Position numbers and translations under genes: made by a program. Below are positions 7,749-14,466 of a DNA stretch of 18,457 nucleotides, in pieces (position 1 is the stretch's first letter; each line of letters starts with the position of its first letter). The stretch is from UBA5018 sp044375975. GTDB taxonomy: Bacteria > Cyanobacteriota > Cyanobacteriia > PCC-6307 > Cyanobiaceae. Under the pieces are notes generated by a model. It saw only the letters and a program-made list of their open reading frames with translations, did not search any database and was not told the DNA's origin. Location of the stretch: assembly GCA_044375975.1 (NCBI GenBank), contig JBILLQ010000069.1:1-18457 (forward strand), in the 5' to 3' direction.

Positions 7749-9275
7749 TTGAGCAGCTACCCCCGCCCCATCCGCCAGGCCTTGGTGCAGGCTCCCCTGA
7801 CGTTCAGCGAGTTGCTGGCGGTCGCGACCGAGGCGGCAAGCCGGCTGGAACCCGAGGGGGTGTTGAGCCTGGCTCTGCCTCTGGCGCCCCTCGATCCGCT
7901 GCTGGTGCTGCCGCGGTTGAGTGCCGGGGCGGCCGATGGCTTTCGGTTCCTCTGGGATGGGGCGCCGGGCCTGTGCATTGCCGCGGCGGGCCGGGCCAAT
8001 GGCCTGGAGCTGAGCGGGCCGCGGCGTTTTGAGCTGGCCCAGCGCTACGCGACGGCCACTTTGGGCCGCTTGGGGGTGGCCCAGGAGGTGCCGGCCCTGG
8101 CCCGGCCCCGGGTGCTGTTGGCCTTCTCCTTTTTTGACGCGCCGCTCGATCTCCAGGACACCAGTGCGCCGGGGGTGCAGGCGGTGCTGCCCCGCTGGCA
8201 GCTCAGCCGCCATGGCCAGCACTGCTGGCTGCGGCTGCAGCGCTGCCTGGGGGGCGAAGTGACGGCTCGCCAGCTGGCCGAGGAGCTGTGGGCCATGGGC
8301 AGGGCCCTGGCCCAGGCGGCCAGGGACGGCGGCCAGCCCGCCCAGCCCCCCCAGCTGGCCAGCTCTGGCGGTGCAGACGCCTTCTGTGATGCTGGCAGTG
8401 GTGCTGGCAGTGTTGCTGGTGGCGTTGCTGGCAGCGCTGCTGGCGGAAATGCTGGCGGCGATGCGGCCTGGATGCAGGGCTATCGGCTGGCCGCCGAGCG
8501 GGCCCTGGAGTTGGTGGAGCGGGGCGCCCTGCAGAAATTGGTGCTGGCGGTGCGCCAGCAGCTGCAGCTGGCTGGTGAGCCCGATCCGCTCTCCCTGCTG
8601 GCCCCCCTGCGCCGCCACCAGGGCGGCAGCTGCCGCTTCCTCTGGCAGCGCAGTGGTGGTGCCGCCCTGATCGGCGCCTCGCCCGAACGACTGCTCACGG
8701 TGCGCCAGGGGCAGCTGCGCAGCGATGCCCTGGCCGGTACCGCCACCCCAGAGGCCAGCGCCCACCTGCTGGCATCAGACAAGGAGCAGCTGGAACATCA
8801 GCTGGTGGTGCAGGCGATCTGCAATGGCCTGCGGTCGGCGGGCCTGGAGCCGCGCCGCCCCCGCCGCCCCCGCCTGGCCCGTCACGGCCATCTGGTGCAT
8901 CTGCACACGCCGATCACCGCCCCCCTGGACGGTCACCATCCCCTGGCGCTGGCGGCGATGCTGCACCCCACCCCCGCCGTGGCTGGGCTGCCGCGCCGGG
9001 AGGCGATGGCCTGGCTGCGTTGTTTGGAGCCGTTTGAGCGGGGCCATTACGCCGCCCCGATTGGCTGGATCGATAGCTGCGGCGACACCGATTTAAGGGT
9101 GGCGATCCGCAGCGGCACCCTGCGGGGCCAGTGCCTGGAACTCACCGCCGGCGCAGGCCTGGTGCGGGGATCGTCGCTGGAGCGGGAGTTGCGGGAAGTG
9201 GATCTAAAGCTGGGGGTGCTGCGCCGTCAATTGCAATTACCGCCTATCACTGCCGCAGGCAATTGCATCGGCTGA
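7749..9275 (+). CDS. menF: Isochorismate synthase (MenF)
   Basis: It converts chorismate to isochorismate, the first committed step of phylloquinone synthesis. The C-terminal chorismate-binding domain shows the expected order: the QKLVLAVRQQ strand carrying the likely general-base Lys, FLWQRSGGAALIGASPERLL near 295-314, SDALAGTA, LEHQLVVQAI, LHTPI, and the long ending LHPTPAVAGLPRREA followed by FERGHYAAPIGW and LTAGAGLVRGSSLERE. The N-terminal ~250 residues are weakly conserved, as usual. Residues 214-237 are a low-complexity run of six four-residue repeats. The predicted start is TTG at 7749 with a weak AAGG about 9 bases upstream; TTG at 7782 or GTG at 7785 are possible. It is divergent from menA, so any promoter must overlap coding sequence. 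The 508-residue length is within the family range. Confidence 0.9.
   Translation: MSSYPRPIRQALVQAPLTFSELLAVATEAASRLEPEGVLSLALPLAPLDPLLVLPRLSAGAADGFRFLWDGAPGLCIAAAGRANGLELSGPRRFELAQRYATATLGRLGVAQEVPALARPRVLLAFSFFDAPLDLQDTSAPGVQAVLPRWQLSRHGQHCWLRLQRCLGGEVTARQLAEELWAMGRALAQAARDGGQPAQPPQLASSGGADAFCDAGSGAGSVAGGVAGSAAGGNAGGDAAWMQGYRLAAERALELVERGALQKLVLAVRQQLQLAGEPDPLSLLAPLRRHQGGSCRFLWQRSGGAALIGASPERLLTVRQGQLRSDALAGTATPEASAHLLASDKEQLEHQLVVQAICNGLRSAGLEPRRPRRPRLARHGHLVHLHTPITAPLDGHHPLALAAMLHPTPAVAGLPRREAMAWLRCLEPFERGHYAAPIGWIDSCGDTDLRVAIRSGTLRGQCLELTAGAGLVRGSSLERELREVDLKLGVLRRQLQLPPITAAGNCIG
8388..8459 (+). repeat. 12-bp tandem repeat x6 in menF (xAG[S/G])
   Basis: Six consecutive 12-base units, each with GCTGG at positions 4-8 (GATGCTGGCAGT, GGTGCTGGCAGT, GTTGCTGGTGGC, GTTGCTGGCAGC, GCTGCTGGCGGA, AATGCTGGCGGC), translate as DAGS GAGS VAGG VAGS AAGG NAGG. 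The array is in frame between the variable N-terminal region and the chorismate-binding domain and reads as a flexible linker. Confidence 0.88.
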
Positions 9276-9316
9276 GAAGTGCTGCTAAGGCGTAATCGGC
9301 CCCGGCAAAATTGACA

Positions 9317-9337
9317 CGGCTAAACAATTCCTAGCCG
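9317..9337. terminator. Small hairpin between convergent menF and gshB
   Basis: CGGCTA (9317-9322) and TAGCCG (9332-9337) form a 6-bp stem with a 9-base loop two bases beyond the gshB stop. On the minus strand it is followed after a few bases by CAATTTTG, a poor T run. The position between two convergent genes suggests a bidirectional terminator, but the stem is short. Confidence 0.3.
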
Positions 9338-9339
9338 CA

Positions 9340-10341
9340 TTAACCTGCCAGCAAACGCTCGATGGTGAGATCGGCCAGGGGGATGCCGCCGAGCCGTTCC
9401 ACCTCGCGAATGCCGGTGGGGCTGGTGACGTTGATTTCGCTGAGCCGCCCGTCGATCACGTCGATGCCCACAAAAAACAGGCCTTCCGCCCGCAGGGCCG
9501 GGGCCAGCTCGGCGCAGATGTTCAGTTCGGTGGCGGTGAGCGAGGTGGCTTCCGGGCTGCCGCCCACCGCCAGGTTGCTGCGGAAGTCGTCGCCGGCGGG
9601 CCGGCGGTTGACGGCCCCCAGGGGCTCGCCATCCACCAGCAGGATGCGCTTATCGCCGGCATTCACCCCCGGCAGGAAGGCCTGCACCATCACCGGCAGG
9701 CTCTCCTGGCCGGTGACCAGTTCCAGCAGGGCCCGCAGGCCCGGCGTGCTGGCCGAGGCAAACACCACTCCCTGGCCGGCCCTGCCCCCCAGGGGCTTGA
9801 GCACCACCTGGCCCTGGTCGGCGGCAAAGGCCGCCAGCCGCTCCACCCGGCTGCTCACCAGGGTGGCAGCCATCAGGTGGCTCCAGCGCAGGGCGCTCAG
9901 CTTTTCATTCCAAGCCCGCAGCGAGGCCGGGCGATTCAGTACCCGCACCCCCTGGCGTTCGGCCAGCTCCAGCAGGTGGGTGGCATAGAGATAGGCCTCA
10001 TCCACCGGTGGATCTTTGCGCATCCACACGTGGCTGAACAGCTCCAGGGGCTGTAGTTGGCGCTCCCCCAGCTGGTACCAGGGTCCGTCACCCCGCTCGG
10101 CCAGGCTGACGGGCGTCGCCAGCACCCAGGCCCCATGGCCGGCGGCGGCCGCTCCCCCCTGGCGCTCGGCGGCGATCAGGTCGGCCAGGGTGGCCACCCA
10201 CACCGGCAGGCCCGCCCGCTGGGCCGCCTGCATCAGGGCCACGCTGCTGTCCTTGGCTGGATTCAGCCTGGTGATCGGATCGATCACGAACAGCTGCTGG
10301 GCCGCGGCGGCGGCGGGGGCGATCCGAGATGCCGTGACCAC
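9340..10341 (-). CDS. gshB: Glutathione synthetase (GshB)
   Basis: This ATP-grasp ligase joins gamma-glutamylcysteine and glycine. Bacterial GshB signatures are plain: the N-terminal FVIDPITRLNPAKDSS, the substrate-domain RKDPPVDEAYLYATHLLE, the ATP-grasp VVLKPLGGRAGQGVVF, QAFLPGVNAGDKRILLVDG with GAVNRRPAGDDFRSNLAVGG, and the metal-binding GIDVIDGRLSEINVTSPTGI near the C-terminus. The length, 333 aa, is close to the usual ~315 with a short Ala-rich N-terminal extension. The start is a GTG at 10341, two bases after the grxC stop, so the two genes are almost certainly co-transcribed and probably translationally coupled. It ends 64 bases from the convergent menF stop. Confidence 0.95.
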   Translation of the reverse strand: MVTASRIAPAAAAAQQLFVIDPITRLNPAKDSSVALMQAAQRAGLPVWVATLADLIAAERQGGAAAAGHGAWVLATPVSLAERGDGPWYQLGERQLQPLELFSHVWMRKDPPVDEAYLYATHLLELAERQGVRVLNRPASLRAWNEKLSALRWSHLMAATLVSSRVERLAAFAADQGQVVLKPLGGRAGQGVVFASASTPGLRALLELVTGQESLPVMVQAFLPGVNAGDKRILLVDGEPLGAVNRRPAGDDFRSNLAVGGSPEATSLTATELNICAELAPALRAEGLFFVGIDVIDGRLSEINVTSPTGIREVERLGGIPLADLTIERLLAG

Positions 10342-10343
10342 GC

Positions 10344-10604
10344 TCAGGCGGCCAGCAGGGTGGACAGCTCGCCGCTGCGCTCAAGCGCGTCCAGGTCGTC
10401 GCAGCCGCCCACGTGTTGGCCGTTGATGAAGGTTTGGGGCACGCTGCGACGGCCGCCGCTCTTGGCGGCCATGGCCTGGCGGGCCGCCTCGTCGCCGTCG
10501 ATTGCGTACTCGGTGTAGGTCACCCCCTTGCGATCCAGCAGCGCCTTGGCTCGAATGCAGAACGGACAGGCGCTCCAGGTGTAGATCTCGACCGTTGCGG
10601 CCAT
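10344..10604 (-). CDS. grxC: Glutaredoxin, GrxC type
   Basis: A small thiol-disulfide oxidoreductase using glutathione, here 86 aa. The active site is CPFC at residues 13-16 after the strand VEIYTWSA (CPYC is more common in GrxC; Phe occurs as a variant). SVPQTFINGQHVGGCDDL carries the cis-Pro and the GG glutathione-binding loop. It lies directly upstream of gshB with a 2-base gap, linking glutathione synthesis and use. The ATG at 10604 is the natural start. A strong inverted repeat lies 12 bases upstream of this ATG and would be in the 5' leader of the grxC-gshB mRNA. Confidence 0.94.
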   Translation of the reverse strand: MAATVEIYTWSACPFCIRAKALLDRKGVTYTEYAIDGDEAARQAMAAKSGGRRSVPQTFINGQHVGGCDDLDALERSGELSTLLAA

Positions 10605-10616
10605 GGGGCCTCATCA

Positions 10617-10657
10617 GGGTGAGCGGATCCTAGGCAGGCCAGGGGATCCGCTCACCC
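10617..10657. repeat. Perfect 14-bp inverted repeat with 13-base loop
   Basis: GGGTGAGCGGATCC (10617-10630) and GGATCCGCTCACCC (10644-10657) are exact reverse complements separated by 13 bases. There is no T run on either side, so it is not a typical intrinsic terminator. On the grxC transcript the hairpin would end 12 bases before the ATG, where it could hinder ribosome entry or act as an RNA-stability or protein-binding element. It could also be a dispersed genomic palindrome. Confidence 0.85.
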
Positions 10658-10886
10658 CTGGCGCCCCTCACCTCCCCAGACCTGCCCAGGGGGCTCCGAG
10701 GGCCCTGGCTGCACCTCTGCTGCTTTGGCGGGATCTGGGTGGGCGCGACATGGCTTGGTTTGATTTGATCTGGTGCCACTCAGCCGGCATGGGCTTTTGC
10801 GGCGGGCCTGATGCGCGCCCGATCTAGGGCGGCGGATTTTGCTGAGCGACTGTGGGCGAGGGCTGTTGTGCGCCAAATGCCGCGCC

Positions 10887-10932
10887 ACGGCTGTTGGTCA
10901 CGAGACGGCTGTTGGTCACGAGACGGCTGTTG
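10887..10932 (+). repeat. 18-bp tandem repeat, 2.5 copies, upstream of prfB
   Basis: ACGGCTGTTGGTCACGAG occurs at 10887-10904 and identically at 10905-10922, followed by a partial third copy ACGGCTGTTG at 10923-10932. The array ends 39 bases before the prfB start, in its promoter or leader. Confidence 0.92.
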
Positions 10933-10971
10933 TGCAACTGATACGGTCAAGCCAATGTTTGCGGCTGCCCG

Positions 10972-12097
10972 GTGCTCGATCTCACCGACTTCAAGCGCGA
11001 CCTCTCCGAGCTAACCGACCGCCTGGGCGATGCCCAGGACTGTCTTTGACGTACCGGCCTTAACCGCCCGTCAACGGGACCTGGAGCAGCTCGCCTCCCA
11101 GCCCGACTTCTGGGATGACCAGAAGCAGGCCCAGATCCAGATGCGCCAGCTCGATGAGGTGAAGGCCCAGCTGGAGCAGCTCAGCCAATGGCGGGCGGCC
11201 GTGGACGACGGCAAGGCCACCCTGGAGCTCTACGACTTGGAGCCCGACGCGGAGCTGTTGGCGGAGGCCTACGCCGGGCTGCAGGGCCTCAGGGCCGATC
11301 TGGACCGCTGGGAGCTGGAGCGGCTGCTGAGCGGCACCTACGACAAGGAGGGGGCGGTGATCAGCATCAACGCCGGCGCCGGCGGCACCGACGCCCAGGA
11401 CTGGGCCTTGATGCTGATGCGCATGTACACCCGCTGGGGGGAAGACCACGGCATGAAGGTGAGCGTGGATGAACTCTCGGAAGGGGAAGAAGCTGGCATC
11501 AAGAGCTGCACGATTGAGATAGACGGCCGCTACGCCTACGGCTACCTGCGCAATGAAAAGGGCACCCACCGGCTGGTGCGCATCTCGCCGTTCAACGCCA
11601 ACGACAAGCGTCAAACGAGCTTTGCCGGGGTGGAGGTGATGCCAAGAATTGACCAGGACGTGAAACTAGACATCCCCGATAAGGATCTGGAAATCACCAC
11701 CTCCCGCTCCGGTGGCGCCGGCGGCCAAAACGTCAACAAGGTGGAGACGGCCGTGCGCATCCTCCACATCCCCACGGGGTTGGCTGTGCGCTGTACCCAG
11801 GAGCGCTCCCAGCTGCAGAACAAGGAGAAGGCGATGGCGCTGCTGATGGCCAAATTATTGGTGATCGCCCAGGAACAGCGGGCCGCCGAGATCGCCGATA
11901 TCCGGGGCGACATTGTTGAGGCCGCCTGGGGTAACCAAATTCGCAACTATGTGTTTCACCCCTATCAAATGGTGAAAGATTTGCGCACCCAGCACGAGAC
12001 CACCGACGTGCAGGGGGTGATGGATGGCGATCTGGATCCCTTCATCCAGAGCCTGCTGCACCAGGGGGTGGAGATCGCCGCCGCTGCCGATGACTGA
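10972..12097 (+). CDS. prfB: Peptide chain release factor 2 (PrfB), programmed +1 frameshift
   Basis: RF2 reads UGA and UAA stop codons and triggers peptide release. The coding path is joined: codons from GTG 10972 to CTT 11044-11046 (25 aa, MLDLTDFKRDLSELTDRLGD then AQDCL), then the in-frame TGA 11047-11049 is bypassed by a +1 slip and reading resumes with GAC at 11048. The product is 374 aa. With this numbering the SPF recognition tripeptide (RISPFNANDK) falls at 205-207 and the GGQ catalytic motif (SGGAGGQNVNKVE) at 250-252, the same positions as in E. coli RF2, which supports the join. The ATG at 11030 would give a truncated 355-aa protein starting in the wrong frame. GTG is the only start in the first frame after the upstream TGA at 10939. 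No Shine-Dalgarno sequence precedes it. The gene is divergent from grxC and followed by a likely terminator. Confidence 0.93.
11036..11050 (+). promoter_or_regulatory. prfB: RF2 autoregulatory frameshift site (AGGA ... CTT TGA C)
   Basis: The slippery codon CTT, the UGA stop in poor context (followed by C), and an internal Shine-Dalgarno-like AGGA (11036-11039) four bases before CTT reproduce the known prfB recoding element. When RF2 is scarce, UGA is decoded slowly and the ribosome slips +1 to make more RF2. Confidence 0.92.
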
Positions 12098-12114
12098 AAA
12101 TTGTGCCACCGTGG

Positions 12115-12132
12115 CCCTGGCCCAGGGTTTTT
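12115..12132 (+). terminator. Possible intrinsic terminator after prfB
   Basis: CCCTG (12115-12119), loop GCC, CAGGG (12123-12127), then TTTTT (12128-12132). The stem is short (5 bp, perhaps two more G-T pairs), but the T run and position 18 bases after the prfB stop fit a terminator. Confidence 0.45.
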
Positions 12133-12189
12133 CCAGAGCCTCCTTAAAGCCTGAGCTAATCAATTGACTGTTATGTGCGATTGACTGCT

Positions 12190-12375
12190 ATGAGCGATCC
12201 CGTTGGCGAGCCCCAGGCCAGTGAAAAAAATGCCAGCTTCGTGAAGCTGGCGATGCGCAACATGGTGCGTAAGGGGCGCCAGAGCCTGGTGCACTTCGGC
12301 CTTACCGCCTTGGGGCTCAGTGGTTTTCTATTGCTGATCGCCTGGCTGGGACGTCCCCAGCTGCCGGGGGGCTGA
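12190..12375 (+). CDS. DUF3285-type small cyanobacterial membrane protein, 61 aa
   Basis: The 61-aa peptide has a soluble, basic N-terminal half (SFVKLAMRNMVRKGRQSLVH) and one C-terminal TM helix (LTALGLSGFLLLIAWLG). This matches the DUF3285 family, a cyanobacterial protein of unknown function that I associate with this prfB-ybeY neighbourhood. I chose the ATG at 12190 rather than the in-frame GTG at 12175 because the latter only adds VRLTA. It is followed after 5 bases by ybeY, so the two are probably co-transcribed. Its function is unknown; the single TM helix suggests a thylakoid or plasma membrane subunit or anchor. Confidence 0.8.
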   Translation: MSDPVGEPQASEKNASFVKLAMRNMVRKGRQSLVHFGLTALGLSGFLLLIAWLGRPQLPGG

Positions 12376-12380
12376 TCAGC

Positions 12381-12962
12381 GTGGTGCCAGCCAATTCCCA
12401 GCAGCAAACTCAGCCCCATGCCGCCTTGCCCGAGCTGGATCTGGCCTTTGACGTGGACCCCGAGCTGGAGCCCTCCCTGGCGCTGCTGGCGGGGCTGCTG
12501 GCCGATCCGCTGGCGGGGGCCGACCGCTGGCACGGGTTGCTGAGCGATTGGTTGGCGGCGCTGGTGGCCGAGCTGCCTGAGCGCTTGGCGGCCCCGAGTT
12601 ACTGCCTGGGCCTCAGCCTGGTGGGCGATGCCGAAATCGCCGACCTGAATGGCAGCTGGCGCCAGCAGGATCAGCCCACCGATGTATTGGCCTTTGCCGC
12701 CCAGGACGAGGGCGCCGATGGCCTGCCACCGCTGCCGCTGCCCGCCCAGCTGGACGATTGCGACGGGGAGCCCCTGGAACTGGGCGACATCGTGATCTCC
12801 CTGGAGACCGCGGCGCGCCAGGCCGGCGATCACGGCCACAGCCTGGAGCGGGAACTGCTGTTCCTGGCCAGTCACGGCCTGCTGCACCTGCTGGGCTGGG
12901 ACCATCCCGATGAGGCCAGCCTGGCGGCGATGCTGGCTCGCCAAGAGCAGCTGCTGGCCTAG
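12381..12962 (+). CDS. ybeY: Endoribonuclease YbeY
   Basis: This zinc-dependent RNase acts in 16S rRNA 3'-end maturation and ribosome quality control. The metal motif H-x3-H-x5-H is present as HGLLHLLGWDH with His165, His169 and His175. Other family hallmarks are LSLVGDAEIADLNGSWR, the TDVLAFA segment (QQDQPTDVLAFAAQ) and LGDIVISLETA. At 193 aa it is longer than the ~155-aa E. coli protein because of an N-terminal acidic extension and a loop after TDVLAF, as seen in cyanobacteria. The start is a GTG at 12381 (a second GTG follows directly), 5 bases after the DUF3285 stop. In related genomes I would expect dgkA next; here a sulfotransferase gene intervenes. Confidence 0.93.
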   Translation: MVPANSQQQTQPHAALPELDLAFDVDPELEPSLALLAGLLADPLAGADRWHGLLSDWLAALVAELPERLAAPSYCLGLSLVGDAEIADLNGSWRQQDQPTDVLAFAAQDEGADGLPPLPLPAQLDDCDGEPLELGDIVISLETAARQAGDHGHSLERELLFLASHGLLHLLGWDHPDEASLAAMLARQEQLLA

Positions 12963-12996
12963 CGCAGCACCGCTGGCAGCCGGGGCCTCGCTGGAC

Positions 12997-13034
12997 CCGT
13001 CCATGGCAGCTCACTCCGTCCATGAAAGCCCACT
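12997..13034 (+). repeat. 19-bp imperfect tandem duplication upstream of the sulfotransferase gene
   Basis: CCGTCCATGGCAGCTCACT (12997-13015) is followed by CCGTCCATGAAAGCCCACT (13016-13034), 16 of 19 bases identical. It lies 30 bases before the sulfotransferase ATG, at the edge where base composition changes. Confidence 0.75.
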
Positions 13035-13064
13035 CCGAAAGCAACCAATTTCAACCCTTTATCC

Positions 13065-13784
13065 ATGTTAATTTTTAGCAACGGAATGCCAAAATCAGGC
13101 AGTACCTTGGCGAGAAATTATCTTTTCTATTTGATGCAATTTTTCTATGGTGCCGATCCCTTATCGCCGCTCAAGATCTTGGCCGAAAGGGGGGAAATCA
13201 AGTTGGTGGGCAGTTTTGTTTCGGGCCTTGACGACGGCGCAATGAAGGCCCTGCTGAAGGCTTCAGGCCCTGCTACGCCGATTATCGCAAAATGCCATCA
13301 ATCTTTAACCAGGGAATTCTCTGATTGCATCGATGACGGCGCCAAATTGGTTTATACCTATAGGCATCCATTTGATGTCATCTTGTCCTCTCGCGACCAT
13401 GCTGACCGCACTCGCCAGTCAAAAATGCCGCAATTCCAGGACTTTGCCGAGGATGACTTTGCCATACGAACCGTGAAGCGATACTGCCAAGTTGCCCTTG
13501 AGTGGAAGGATTGTCCCGGCGCTTGCCTGGTTAGGTATGAAGATTTGGTGCCTGAGCCCGCCGCCACCCTGTCTAAAATGTGCTCAGAATTGAATTTGCC
13601 TGCATCGAAAGACCATATTGCCGCAGCGATAGCGCAAGAATTGCGGGTTCGGGCCCCTGGTATATCTCAATTTAATACCGGAAAAACCTATCGCTTTCGG
13701 CGGGAAATGGACGAGGATCTCCTGGCCAGTTGTCAAGCAGAGCTCCGAGCCGAGGTACTCGCTCTCGGTTACAGCATCGAATAA
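13065..13784 (+). CDS. PAPS-dependent sulfotransferase family protein
   Basis: The 239-aa protein starts directly with the 5'-phosphosulfate-binding loop: MLIFSNGMPKSGSTLARNY, with PKSGST at residues 9-14. The 3'-phosphate-binding segment is YTYRHPFDVILSSRDHA, where Arg100 and Ser108 have the family's R-x7-S spacing. RYEDLV near 157-162 is a further sulfotransferase hallmark, and KCHQ at 76-79 supplies a possible catalytic His. These enzymes move sulfate from PAPS to a hydroxyl or amine; the acceptor cannot be predicted, but cell-surface glycans or small molecules are typical. The gene is clearly richer in A+T than its neighbours ybeY and dgkA and has large flanking gaps (102 and 170 bases), which suggests horizontal insertion. 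No Shine-Dalgarno sequence is seen. Confidence 0.8.
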   Translation: MLIFSNGMPKSGSTLARNYLFYLMQFFYGADPLSPLKILAERGEIKLVGSFVSGLDDGAMKALLKASGPATPIIAKCHQSLTREFSDCIDDGAKLVYTYRHPFDVILSSRDHADRTRQSKMPQFQDFAEDDFAIRTVKRYCQVALEWKDCPGACLVRYEDLVPEPAATLSKMCSELNLPASKDHIAAAIAQELRVRAPGISQFNTGKTYRFRREMDEDLLASCQAELRAEVLALGYSIE

Positions 13785-13954
13785 GCCCTGGGGCCCCTGC
13801 GCCCTGGCTTGCTAGGCCCGATCCAACTGCGTCAACGGCCGGGTGGGCCTGGGTTGTCCATGGGATGGCCTGGGCGACCCCACTTGGGTTTCCAGCCATT
13901 CTTTTCAAGCCATCTTTTGCAAACCTGATAACGGCGGTAAGGTGCGGCTGTGCC

Positions 13955-14443
13955 ATGACCAGCCCCCTCCCCCTACCGGAACAGATTCCCCCGCTGCTGG
14001 AGGCGCCACCACCGCGCACCTCCCGTCGGCGCCGACCATCCCAGCCCGGGCGCACCCGGCAGGGGGCTTGGGCGGTGGCGGGCGACCTGCCGTCCAGTTT
14101 TCGCTACGCGGTCCAGGGCTTGCTCTATGGCTTCCGCAGCCAGCGCAATTTTCGTATTCATTCGCTGACCGGCATCCTGGTGTTTGGCCTGGGCCTCTGG
14201 CTGGGTCTGAGCGCCGATCGCCTGGCCCTGCTGGTGCTCACCGTGGCGGCGGTGCTGGTGCTGGAACTGCTCAACACCGCCACAGAAGCGGTGGTGGATC
14301 TGGCGATTGGCCGCCAGTTCCACCCGCTGGCGCGGATCGCCAAGGACTGCGCCGCCGCCGCCGTGCTGGTGGCAGCCCTGGCCTCGTTGGTGATTGCCTT
14401 ACTGCTGCTGGTGCCACCGCTGCTCAGCCGCCTCGGCCTTTGA
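13955..14443 (+). CDS. dgkA: Diacylglycerol/undecaprenol kinase family membrane protein (DgkA)
   Basis: A small integral membrane kinase phosphorylating diacylglycerol or undecaprenol. Motifs from residue ~50 are SFRYAVQGLLYGFRSQRNFR, IHSLTGILVFGLGLWLGLS (TM1), VLVLELLNTATEAVVDLA (the conserved E..N.A.E catalytic helix) and ARIAKDCAAAAVLVAALASL (TM3). The N-terminal ~45 residues are Pro/Arg-rich and variable. I chose ATG 13955; the frame is open back into the sulfotransferase gene (ATG 13865 is an alternative), but upstream residues show no family similarity. pabA follows after 23 bases. Whether the substrate is undecaprenol or diacylglycerol is not decided by the sequence. Confidence 0.88.
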   Translation: MTSPLPLPEQIPPLLEAPPPRTSRRRRPSQPGRTRQGAWAVAGDLPSSFRYAVQGLLYGFRSQRNFRIHSLTGILVFGLGLWLGLSADRLALLVLTVAAVLVLELLNTATEAVVDLAIGRQFHPLARIAKDCAAAAVLVAALASLVIALLLLVPPLLSRLGL

Positions 14444-14466
14444 ATGGGGGCTGGCCCGGGGCGGCG

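Larger units (their letters stand above)
10605..10971. other. 367-bp divergent intergenic region grxC / prfB
   Basis: It must hold the promoters for grxC-gshB (leftward) and prfB (rightward). What I can see is the 14-bp inverted repeat at 10617-10657, a weaker inverted repeat CCAGGG/CCCTGG at 10686-10708, and an 18-bp tandem repeat at 10887-10932. Open frames across it translate to low-complexity peptides created by the repeats and are not believable genes. No clear -10/-35 pair was found. Confidence 0.5.

Noticed and set aside
4488..7752. Many long open frames on the plus strand (up to 275 codons)
   Set aside because: They are antisense to menE, menC and menA, have Ala/Arg/Pro/Gln-rich composition produced by G+C-rich codons read in the wrong frame, and carry no motif.
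8371..8670. Hydrophobic plus-strand ORF rich in Leu/Ala/Val over the menF repeat
   Set aside because: It is the 12-bp repeat array of menF read in another frame; the membrane-like look is an artefact of the repeat.
10887..10932. CRISPR-like repeat
   Set aside because: The units are directly adjacent with no spacers, so this is a simple tandem repeat; no other repeat-spacer pattern exists in the window.
11030..12097. prfB starting at ATG 11030
   Set aside because: It starts inside the frameshift window, discards the conserved N-terminal peptide and reads MPRTVF from the wrong frame; the joined product fits RF2 numbering exactly.
13730..13954. N-terminal extension of dgkA back into the sulfotransferase gene
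   Set aside because: The extension overlaps another gene and shows no kinase-family similarity; ATG 13955 is a better start.
13843..14466. 208-codon N-terminal extension of pabA
   Set aside because: It is the shadow of dgkA in another frame; the family N-terminus begins at MLLVLDNYDSF.
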